Shown piece after piece: positions 46,001 to 51,850 of a DNA stretch of 64,000 bases. The notes beneath the pieces are model-generated. The model saw nothing but the letters and a program-made list of their open reading frames with translations, searched no databases and was not told the DNA's origin. How positions within the stretch are numbered: position 1 is the stretch's first letter; the number at the start of each line of letters is the position of its first letter. The position numbers and the translations under genes are program-made. This stretch comes from Fodinibius sp036381435 (lineage in GTDB: Bacteria; Bacteroidota; Rhodothermia; Balneolales; Balneolaceae). Where the stretch lies: contig DASVCW010000013.1 of the NCBI GenBank assembly GCA_036381435.1, positions 1 through 64,000 on the forward strand. Direction: 5' to 3'.

Positions 46001-46380
46001 TTTTAGTTGAGATAAAGTCTGCCCGTACCTCGGAGGTAAGAATGACTATAACTCAAGGTGCTACAGCCTGTCAAGAAGGGGCAAATTATATATTATGTGT
46101 TGTTCCTTTAAACGATGGAGCAATTACAGCAGATGCCATTCTAAATGAGTCAAGATTTGTAACTAACATATCAAAGTTACTTAAAGAGCGTGTTAAAAAT
46201 GTTGATAAGATTATTAATTTGAAAGATATAGAAGTGCAAAGTTCAAACTTAGATTCTGAATCTGTACGAACTGAAATTGACGGTACCAAAGTTCGTTATG
46301 TAATACAGCAAAGAGTATGGGAGGCTGAAAGACCTGAAGTCTTGTCTTTTGATGAGTTTATTAATGGTGTTTTTAAATAA
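43090..46380 (+). CDS. HSP90/sacsin-like GHKL ATPase fused to a DUF3883-like PD-(D/E)xK nuclease domain (candidate defence gene)
   Basis: A 1096-residue soluble protein. The N terminus (about 1-250) is a GHKL/HSP90-type ATPase of the sacsin kind: WIWELLQNAKD with the Mg-binding Asn54, the ATP-lid motif HNG at 79-81, and GKYGTGF at 107-113. A long helical middle follows, with no family I recognise. The C terminus (about 920-1010) resembles DUF3883: GKAVEKAFVEAF, then GSDYEIEC with Asp950 and VEIKS with Glu974-x-Lys976, the D...ExK pattern of restriction-like nucleases. Plant NO VEIN proteins and some bacterial proteins of unknown role share this order. An ATPase joined to a nuclease in an AT-rich island suggests antiphage defence; that is inference, as no partner methylase or helicase is adjacent. 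Confidence 0.75.
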   Translation: MPVTIQNGVQKDDLDVRKGQRLVDNNAQEIFKKLKELENEPKHQRRWIWELLQNAKDTSSDKPVNIEICWDGQDLTFSHNGENFSKDEIIHLIYHGSSKREDEGKTGKYGTGFMTTHLLSKRVKVTGKVRELESFNFTLDRSGNNAEEISLALEQSWEDFKKSLKPRPDKSNEDKTTFTYLNLSPEGAETVHKVISQATSLIPPVLVFVNNIEKIKIDNKGDTVIYERLSFSKSNKVSIVKKQVNGEELVYSYVKRDLVDGKIAIPLNNEDKLIKLGDEIPRFFIGFPLIGTEKVPLPFLVHSQSFEPSSEREKLWLGAKATDESKVNKKILSSAFQEYLLLTDKLLEEDVENRHFLANMGVMPELDWLDKDWYLEQMENLIDELDKRSFVKNCLNEFIPLGNSKVPCSPGRKEDNEAIETWTLASMLKPEKTPEERLSSYWRKVISDRETLSNEVHYAAFTLEDICREIHNLPNKKLDDLRLEELDPLSFICQLVQCLENHKKESLWNENGILPNQAGQLKKAGDLEQENLKDSKRVGEDLKDISHKLGIPIRETLLHPKIEIHSNNHRLRVKSKQEVIAEVLKEVREKKEDQTEEELEGNLELLKWLLQNEQYSVLPGYPVKMLSGKWKTLQQESEHIFLCPPDIWRQNFQPFYELFPDDYILSKQYSYIFKDQEILDKASKQKWVLKDPLYIKDDKLKEDEIFKIATKKEGKELLTKSEDEEWQMVESISFSQIAFLNFPQDKSVIDLARGAKKRTSQLLEFIVEGLLKEDRYGFESKSIRIENDSENQESIEIYPSRWLLELKSRKWVKAQTGNKGEQPAVESLSPYFQDKDLSSALRRNEVFRFLHFLGLEVGGLLRNLRTGDEEERIAWDQSYVSILMNDKLTPQKISNILSDEDFIKEYDEKKKQKEKMEENQIVGKAVEKAFVEAFESVEGYSIKREPIGSDYEIECDYLHKLLLNSKNKENFLVEIKSARTSEVRMTITQGATACQEGANYILCVVPLNDGAITADAILNESRFVTNISKLLKERVKNVDKIINLKDIEVQSSNLDSESVRTEIDGTKVRYVIQQRVWEAERPEVLSFDEFINGVFK

Positions 46381-46453
46381 GAAGAGGTCTAAAAGGGAAT
46401 TTGTAAATGAAGTAAAGTGAGAATTGCTATTAAAGGTAGTGTAAATGAACTAG

Positions 46454-46476
46454 TGTAAACTACTGTAATAACTAGA
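46454..46476 (+). repeat. Right copy of the TGTAATAACT flanking repeat
   Basis: GTAAACTACTGTAATAACTAGA (46455-46476) combines both left-hand variants: GTAAACT, as at 42934-42940, and TGTAATAACTAGA, as at 42954-42966. It follows the stop of the large accessory gene by about 80 bp. Confidence 0.6.
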
Positions 46477-46517
46477 GATACGATAAAGTTAACAAAAACA
46501 TAATATTTTCAAGTATT

Positions 46518-46545
46518 CCGGCCACCGCGGCCGGTCTCTTTTTTC
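46518..46545 (+). terminator. Rho-independent terminator downstream of the ATPase-nuclease gene
   Basis: Stem CCGGCC (46518-46523) / GGCCGG (46529-46534) with loop ACCGC, followed by TCTCTTTTTTCTC. The strong GC stem plus T-rich tail marks the end of the accessory gene's transcript, about 140 bp past its stop. Confidence 0.75.
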
Positions 46546-46963
46546 TCTTAGAAGCCTGGAAAAATAATTTCAAAAACGGGTAAAATAATATTTTTAATAG
46601 CATCTGAAATCCGTTTCTATATTGAGAGCTACTTAAAAAATAAGGTTATAAAGCAAAGAATCTCACCCAGACGATACTATAGGTATTAACAAATATGGAC
46701 CCGTTTTCCGTGGAACAGGGTGGCAAGATCGGCCAAAAATGTAAAAATATGTTAAAATGCTTATGGAGTGAGTTGTAAAGTTGCAAGCCAAGCAAATCAA
46801 CTGTTATCAAAAAATCACATCAAAGTTGCCTTTTATTCCAACAAAAAACACAACACTTGTACTTTTAATCCTTTGACTTGCAATAAGTTGTAGTTTTTTA
46901 AATGTGCAAACTTTGAGTTTACTTGTCGTTGCAGATTTATCAACCGCAATAAAAAAGTAAGTT
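46546..46963. other. Gene-free AT-rich region with a possible insertion-sequence scar
   Basis: No frame of note is present in about 420 bp. At 46694-46738 the words TGGACCCGTTTTCCGTGGA and CAGGGTGGCAAGATCGGCC look like the subterminal repeats of IS21-like elements (alternating GGACC...CCGTGGAA and GGTGGCAAGATCGGCC). I recall this similarity but cannot verify it. The remainder, including 46800-46940, should contain the promoter of the next small gene. Confidence 0.4.
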
Positions 46964-47212
46964 ATGGAAACAATACAAAAAGTAACCGAACATCTTACGG
47001 ATGGTGAATTAATTAATTTATCAGACCAAGTTAATTTGATTCACGAGCTTTGCGTTTATGGCGCGGAGAAATCAGCAGAAGATAAAACCGGCGGCAATCG
47101 TTTGGACGGTCTTTACTTTTCTCACAAGCTTTTAAAAGGCTGTGTTGATGAAATGAGTAAAAGAAATAAGAAGCTAAAGATAAAAGTCCCTGAGAGGATA
47201 TTTAAATCCTAA
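46964..47212 (+). CDS. Hypothetical protein, 82 aa
   Basis: A small, mostly helical and charged protein (METIQKVTEHLTDGELINLS...), with a Cys in IHELCVYGAEK and another in LLKGCVDEM, ending in a basic stretch (KRNKKLKIKVPERIFKS). I do not recognise the family, and no TM helix or signal is present. It is followed 24 bp later by another small gene. Its place between the accessory ATPase-nuclease and tRNA-Leu suggests it is part of the mobile or accessory segment. Confidence 0.5.
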   Translation: METIQKVTEHLTDGELINLSDQVNLIHELCVYGAEKSAEDKTGGNRLDGLYFSHKLLKGCVDEMSKRNKKLKIKVPERIFKS

Positions 47213-47236
47213 CAAAACAAACGTGAGGTACAAAAA

Positions 47237-47404
47237 ATGGGTGCAGTTAACCAAATATTAGTCAATCTTCAAGATCAATACGAAGCTATCAAGGATTACC
47301 TTCCTAATAAGCTGCCAATCCCTAATCCCTTTGATATGCCCGGGCGGTTCCGATTTCGCAGGCGGCCTTGGGGAGGCAGAAATGAAGAGTGGATTCTTAA
47401 ATAA
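47237..47404 (+). CDS. Hypothetical protein, 55 aa, Pro/Arg-rich C terminus
   Basis: ATG 47237 opens a 55-codon frame preceded by a GTGAGG ribosome-site-like sequence about 7 nt upstream. The product begins MGAVNQILVNLQDQYEAIKD, probably a short helix, then NKLPIPNPFDMPGRF and a basic patch RFRRRPWGGRNEEW. No family was recognised. It probably forms an operon with the 82-residue gene. The spacing and ribosome-binding site support a real gene, but its size limits confidence. Confidence 0.45.
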   Translation: MGAVNQILVNLQDQYEAIKDYLPNKLPIPNPFDMPGRFRFRRRPWGGRNEEWILK

Positions 47405-47641
47405 AATGCTTATAAAGTCAAAATAAACAACTAATATCAATCTAAAAATACGTTTACCCCTCAGTTGGTGCAATTATCAGACTGAGGGTAATTTATATCT
47501 TCCAACTTTTAGATACGAGTTTATTTTTGCTTCCACTTCAATAGGCTTAACTAAAGCCGAAGAATAGCTTAAGCGCGTTATTCTGTTGCCCAAATTGTAC
47601 CCAAATTTGAGAAATAGCCAATCTTAAAAGGTTATGTTTTC
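47405..47641. other. Gene-free stretch before the tRNA-Leu terminator
   Basis: Nothing coding is supported. Minus-strand words such as AATTTGGGTACAATTTGGG (about 47589-47607) are a short direct repeat of AATTTGGG next to the tRNA terminator. Short direct repeats beside a tRNA 3' end are what old integrase arm or attachment sites look like, but the evidence is thin. The stretch marks the boundary between the accessory segment and the backbone genes. Confidence 0.35.
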
Positions 47642-47683
47642 AAAAAATAAAAAAGCCTTGCAAATCAATGACTTACAAGGCTT
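47642..47683 (-). terminator. Rho-independent terminator of tRNA-Leu
   Basis: On the minus strand AAGCCTTG (47676-47683) and CAAGGCTT (47653-47660) form an 8 bp stem with a 15 nt loop, followed by TTTTATTTTTT. It starts 6 bp after the tRNA 3' end. Confidence 0.8.
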
Positions 47684-47688
47684 AAGAG

Positions 47689-47776
47689 TACCCGAGGCCG
47701 GACTCGAACCGGCACTGGTATTTAAGTACCAATCGGATTTTAAGTCCGACGCGTCTACCAATTCCGCCACTCGGGC
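47689..47776 (-). tRNA. tRNA-Leu (anticodon TAA)
   Basis: On the minus strand the gene begins GCCCGAGTGGCGGAATTGG, giving the acceptor stem and D arm of a leucine tRNA. The anticodon arm TCGGA-CTTAAAA-TCCGA has TAA. A long variable arm (GGTACTTAAATACC) marks a class II tRNA, and the T arm reads GCCGGTTCGAGTCCGGC. CCA is not encoded. This is the only tRNA I find. Leucine tRNAs are frequent integration targets, and the accessory segment lies directly on its 3' side. Confidence 0.95.
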
Positions 47777-47879
47777 AGGTGTCTCTTATTTTTAAGACGC
47801 TAAATATAAGGCATTACCCTTTACTTCCGCAACGAATAATTTATTTAATAAAAAGACCGAGAACTGAACTTCGCCCTCC

Positions 47880-47927
47880 TCCAACCTCTAACTGCCGGTT
47901 TCTAATTTCCAGCTTCTAATATCCGAC
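47880..47927. repeat. Word-like micro-repeat (AACCTCTAACTGCC...TTCTAATTTCCAGCTTCTAA)
   Basis: A run of similar short words (CTTCTAATTTCCAGCTTCTAATATCC type) lies between tRNA-Leu and the ClC gene. Similar word-blocks occur at 3727-3785, 11480-11522, 37381-37412, 57088-57150 and 57545-57606. No function is visible. Confidence 0.4.
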
Positions 47928-49310
47928 TTAAGACTCATTCCAACGCCACACTCTGTGCATAGGTGACCGGTTATCCTTTCGATGCTGTTGTGTACTTATG
48001 AGGCGTACCTTTTCGGTGAGTACATAGCTGACAAGGCTTGCGGCTGCTACCACCGGAAATAAAGAACCGCCGGTTAAACTCACCAAAATCACGGTGGTAC
48101 TGATGGGCGTTTTGGTAACCCCAACGTTAACGGCGGCCATCAATCCGACTACCGCAACCGAGGTTGGAATGAATTGACCGGTAGCCATCGAAATGGCAAT
48201 ACCGCTTGCGGCCCCAATGAAAAAGAGCGGGAAAATGAAACCTCCTCTGTAACCGCTGTGCAAGGTGAAACCGATTGAAAGCATTTTTACAATAACCAAC
48301 AGCGCCAGCAGGCCAACGGCACCCCAAAGGGTGTAATTTGCTTGAAGGACTGAGAGCCCGTTAATCAAGTCTACAATTTGATACTCGCTCCAGAAAAGGG
48401 GAGTCGTAATAAAACTGGCCGGAATGAGCAATGCAAGTAAGCCAATACATAAGCCACCGGTAGCACCTAACAAAACAGGTTTCTTGTGCAGCGGCTTCAG
48501 GACCAGTTCAATTTTTCTAAAAATGAAAATGAATAAAATAGCGATACCTGCGCCTATCAGTCCCATCAATATGCCCTCGAAGACGCTTGCCATCGACATG
48601 CCTGTAAGTTGTGGCAGGTGATAGAGTGCGCCTTCATAGCCTATAAAACTTCGAAAAACCACAAAAGCTCCGAGCGCAGAAACTACAGCCGGAATGAGGG
48701 CCTCATAATACTCCAAACCCCGATTATGAGGTATTTCAAGAGCGAATAATGCACCTCCGATAGGAGCACCGAAGAACGCGCCGAGGGCCGCTGCCATCCC
48801 GCAAAAAGTGAATGTTCGGATGAGGTCTCCATGTAAACGCAACTTTTCACCCAGTTTACTTCCGTTACTCCCGATAAGCTGCACGAGCGGTGCTTCCGGA
48901 CCTGCGCTACCGCCAAAAATGATGCTGATCAACGAAATGGTGAACATAGCAGGATTTTGACTGTGGTCCATTCGGCCCTGTTTTACATGGATGTTATTCA
49001 CTACGGCTGATATTTCTCCGGGCGATTTCATCCATTTGATGCTGAGACCTACTAAAGTACCGCCGGTAACAGTGAGTAAAACCAAAACAGCCATATAACC
49101 CCAGCTAACTGCAAAAAAAGATTCTAAAGCTGGCTGAATAACATCCCAGACTAAATATAGTCCGCCGCTAAGAAGCCAGTAGTAAACGGTAGCGATAAGT
49201 CCGCCCATAATTCCGATTATTAAAGCCCATAGCAGGGACTGCCCGTATGGCATTAACCGGTTTTTGTGAGAGCGGCTCGGAGCTTCCAGGAAAGAAGGAA
49301 GTGGCATCAT
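47928..49310 (-). CDS. ClC-family chloride channel / transporter
   Basis: A membrane protein of 460 residues with the ClC fold: many TM segments and the selectivity and gating blocks GGSAGPEAPLVQ near residue 135 (E corresponds to the gating glutamate of the GxEGP motif), GAFFGAPIGGALFALE near 185, GYRGGFIFPLFFIGAASG near 375, and GVTKTPISTTVILVSLTGGS. Whether it is a Cl-/H+ exchanger or channel cannot be settled. No CBS domains follow. It stands alone on the minus strand. Confidence 0.88.
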   Translation of the reverse strand: MMPLPSFLEAPSRSHKNRLMPYGQSLLWALIIGIMGGLIATVYYWLLSGGLYLVWDVIQPALESFFAVSWGYMAVLVLLTVTGGTLVGLSIKWMKSPGEISAVVNNIHVKQGRMDHSQNPAMFTISLISIIFGGSAGPEAPLVQLIGSNGSKLGEKLRLHGDLIRTFTFCGMAAALGAFFGAPIGGALFALEIPHNRGLEYYEALIPAVVSALGAFVVFRSFIGYEGALYHLPQLTGMSMASVFEGILMGLIGAGIAILFIFIFRKIELVLKPLHKKPVLLGATGGLCIGLLALLIPASFITTPLFWSEYQIVDLINGLSVLQANYTLWGAVGLLALLVIVKMLSIGFTLHSGYRGGFIFPLFFIGAASGIAISMATGQFIPTSVAVVGLMAAVNVGVTKTPISTTVILVSLTGGSLFPVVAAASLVSYVLTEKVRLISTQQHRKDNRSPMHRVWRWNES

Positions 49311-49446
49311 TGTTAATTAAGGGGATTTTTAATGGTTGTGAAAAAATCACTAAAACTAAGGATAAATAAATTGAATCTCAGGTCGAATGATGTAATTATT
49401 TCGCTTATGAATTCAATTCATTCCCGCACTAATGATGGCCTGCGTT

Positions 49447-50253
49447 TTACTCTTCTGCACGTTCAAAATTAATTTGAGCATAATTTATGGCGGCCACCAG
49501 CGCTACTCCGCCTACAATATTTCCTAAAAGGGCGGGGATGAAAAATTTGAGAGTGAAGGTGACGAATGTTATTTGCTGGGCAAGAATGCCATAAAAGCCT
49601 TCAATCGAACCGACAATAATATGGGCCAGATCTCCCAGTCCAATTAAGTAGGTAATGATGATGATCACCCAAACACGCGCTTCTTCTGCAAACGGCAATA
49701 TCCAGATAATCAGGGCAATGAGCCACCCGGCAAAAACACCACGAAAAAAAGTGATGCCAAAGCCGTTTTCTACAGTGCTTTGCGCAAACTGATTAAACTG
49801 ACTGTAAACGATCGGTTCAAAGATAAAAACATTCGAAAGAACGAAGCTGAAGATGAAAGCACCGACAATATTGGCAAGAAAAACGATGAGCCAAAGTCGT
49901 GAAATTTTTTCCCAGACTTCGGCAGTTGTTTCATCCAGCAATTGGAGAACGGGAGTGAGCGTATCTTCGGTAAAAAGTTGCTGGCGGCCTAAAATAACAA
50001 TCAAAAAACCGACACTATAACCGAATTTTGAGATAAGGGGTGTCCAATCGGCTTCCGGCAAATGGCTTGCTATTAAAGCTTCGGCAATCATGGAAAACCC
50101 CATCGATAAACCCGCGGCTAAACCAGACCAGGCCAAAGATGATGGCGGACGCTCCAGTTCTTGTTTTCCCTCACGCCGGATCGCTTCAAATATTACCAGT
50201 GCCTTGGGCGAGGTACGTTCTTCGGCTTCCTGTGAAGCTTCTTTTTGATGCAT
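49447..50253 (-). CDS. Formate/nitrite transporter (FNT) family channel
   Basis: FNT proteins are pentameric channels for small anions such as formate, nitrite or hydrosulfide. The protein has about six TM helices: LAWSGLAAGLSMGFSMIAEALIAS, FGYSVGFLIVILGRQQLFTED, LWLIVFLANIVGAFIFSF, the FFRGVFAGWLIALIIW segment and ALLGNIVGGVALVAA. It resembles the E. coli YfdC branch, with a charged N-terminal arm. I took ATG 50253 (MHQKEASQ), giving about 268 residues; a longer start at 50316 is possible. The substrate is unknown. No formate or nitrite enzyme is near. Confidence 0.85.
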   Translation of the reverse strand: MHQKEASQEAEERTSPKALVIFEAIRREGKQELERPPSSLAWSGLAAGLSMGFSMIAEALIASHLPEADWTPLISKFGYSVGFLIVILGRQQLFTEDTLTPVLQLLDETTAEVWEKISRLWLIVFLANIVGAFIFSFVLSNVFIFEPIVYSQFNQFAQSTVENGFGITFFRGVFAGWLIALIIWILPFAEEARVWVIIIITYLIGLGDLAHIIVGSIEGFYGILAQQITFVTFTLKFFIPALLGNIVGGVALVAAINYAQINFERAEE

Positions 50254-50429
50254 AGAGTTGATGGTTGTGAACGTGAATCTTGATGAAACAGAATTTCTCT
50301 TAATAAATGACTTCACCTGAATATCATTCCAAATTGTATACCGGATAAAACTTCAGGTAAGGCCGGCCCCTTTAAGATTCATCCTATACCTCTATGTCTA
50401 CATTTAAAACATCATCGTTTGCAGGATAT

Positions 50430-50843
50430 TCAAGATCTAATTTCATAGCTGGAAGTAATTTTTGAAGTTTTTTCCAGCGTTTTTGATACCGAGCAATATT
50501 TATTGAGTGATAAATCAATCGCCCGCTCTACCTTTCCTTTGTCAAGTTCTCCGGTAAAGATAAAGTTCAAATGAATAGTGGTGAACTCTGAAAAAGTGCC
50601 TTTGCTTTGTTTATCGCCTTCAACTTCTACTTCCAAGCCTTTTAAATCCTGCCTTTGTTTTTCAAGAATGCCGATAATGTCAATAGCGCTGCATCCGCCA
50701 ATACCGGCCAGAAGAAGCTGCATGGGACTAAAGCCGCCTTCGAGTCCGCCGATGCCCACGGAACCGTCCATACGGATTTTCCCATCCGTTTCATTTTGGG
50801 CTTCCATGTGTGTGCCGTCTAACTGATTTACCGTAACTTTCAT
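50430..50843 (-). CDS. OsmC/Ohr-family peroxiredoxin-like protein
   Basis: The 137-residue protein has the OsmC core GGLEGGFSPMQLLLAGIGGCSAIDI, with the catalytic Cys near residue 51, and a second Cys in LNKYCSVSKTLEKTSKI near 116. OsmC proteins reduce organic hydroperoxides through these cysteines. The spacing fits the YhfA-like subgroup more than Ohr. It stands alone and is likely stress-induced. Confidence 0.86.
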   Translation of the reverse strand: MKVTVNQLDGTHMEAQNETDGKIRMDGSVGIGGLEGGFSPMQLLLAGIGGCSAIDIIGILEKQRQDLKGLEVEVEGDKQSKGTFSEFTTIHLNFIFTGELDKGKVERAIDLSLNKYCSVSKTLEKTSKITSSYEIRS

Positions 50844-50953
50844 AAAATTCTGTTCTGATCTGAGCTGAAATTTGATGCCAAATTAAGAAAAACAGTATTG
50901 ATTAGAAAAGCTGATATTTTGGCTAAAACAGGAGGGGTGATGTTAAAATATCA

Positions 50954-51043
50954 TCAAATAGAAATGGCAGCTACAAACAAAATAAGAAGTAGTGTAAAGA
51001 AGATGAACTGCACCCACGAGTTGGCTAAGAGTTTTTTGTGCAT
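50954..51043 (-). CDS. Very small membrane peptide (29 aa), hypothetical
   Basis: ATG 51043 opens 29 codons: a basic start (MHKKLLANS) and one clean hydrophobic helix (FIFFTLLLILFVAAISI), then TGA. Such tiny single-helix proteins are real in some genomes, but one frame of this kind can also arise by chance. No partner gene is adjacent, and no clear ribosome site is seen. Low confidence. Confidence 0.3.
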   Translation of the reverse strand: MHKKLLANSWVQFIFFTLLLILFVAAISI

Positions 51044-51075
51044 GGTTTATTGAAGTAAATAGTGGAAGATGGAAT

Positions 51076-51312
51076 TTATTCTGTTACTCTAACTGCGCAA
51101 AACATTAAAAGTTCCAATTTTTGAAAATTTTTATAGAAAAAACTCTCGCCTTGCTGTAATAATTGATGAAACGATAAGTTATACCTATTCGGGCCTTTCA
51201 AGCGATGGCGAATAGAATGGGCGCAATTATCTAAAAAATGGAGCTTTAGAGAACATCTGTCAATTAATTCTGGTTCTGTTTTTAAGGTAAATTTGCCCTC
51301 AAAAAAGTTCAT
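51076..51312 (-). CDS. Hypothetical protein, 78 aa
   Basis: A frame from ATG 51312 gives a basic 78-residue protein (MNFFEGKFTLKTEPELIDRCSLKLHF...) with several Cys/His residues and no TM helix. No family was recognised. Little supports it beyond an open frame with an ATG in otherwise empty DNA, so it may be spurious. Confidence 0.25.
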   Translation of the reverse strand: MNFFEGKFTLKTEPELIDRCSLKLHFLDNCAHSIRHRLKGPNRYNLSFHQLLQQGESFFYKNFQKLELLMFCAVRVTE

Positions 51313-51392
51313 TAACAGATTGAACTATTTCGTTTAAAGGCCTATCCTTAGCAACCAAAATGATCAATCCAGACTTAACCCATTAACAACTT

Positions 51393-51638
51393 ATGATTAC
51401 AACAGCGCAGTTCACCTACATTCCTTTAAAAGCCGCTGATCCCCGCGAAAGCATCGATTTTCTCCTTGAATTGGTGGCACAGCATGAGGTGGAAGTGGAT
51501 GTAAATTACCTCTCGACAAGTATTCGCGGCGAGACCGATGTAGTTTTTGATTTAATGCGAGAGCTGTACGATACCATGACCATCGAACGCCAGGAGTTCC
51601 GCTTTCATGTAGAGCTGCTAAGCCCGGTAGCTGAGTAA
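51393..51638 (+). CDS. Thiamine-binding / YkoF-like small protein
   Basis: The 81-residue protein follows the MTH1187/YkoF ferredoxin-like pattern: AQFTYIPLKAADPRESIDFLL, then VDVNYLSTSIRGETDVVFDLMRELYD, then a closing strand FRFHVELLSP. Family members bind thiamine or its pyrimidine; transport or sequestration is suggested, not proved. No TPP riboswitch could be recognised in the 80 bp upstream and no thiamine gene is near. Convergent or isolated arrangement. Confidence 0.6.
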   Translation: MITTAQFTYIPLKAADPRESIDFLLELVAQHEVEVDVNYLSTSIRGETDVVFDLMRELYDTMTIERQEFRFHVELLSPVAE

Positions 51639-51850
51639 GTTTTTACCCGCTTCACCGGCTTGACTACTTTTGTCGCTTGGTGAATACAAAAGAATCTCAT
51701 CCCGTTCACCCGGTCACAAAAAAAGTGAGCGGGTGATAACTTTCGACTTTCAATGTTTCATTTTCGCTGAAACATTAGAAAAGCCATCACCAATTTTGTA
51801 TCTTTACCGTTCTTTTTTGCACGCAAAACTTGTGCCGGCAGCACACTTCT

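Noticed and set aside
46381..46963. Considered a tmRNA, 6S RNA or other structured RNA gene
   Set aside because: No tRNA-like acceptor ends or conserved RNA motifs could be found; only a terminator and the possible IS scar are visible.
51313..51392. A TPP riboswitch before the thiamine-binding-like gene
   Set aside because: Only 80 bp is available and no TPP-box core (CUGAGA) is visible.
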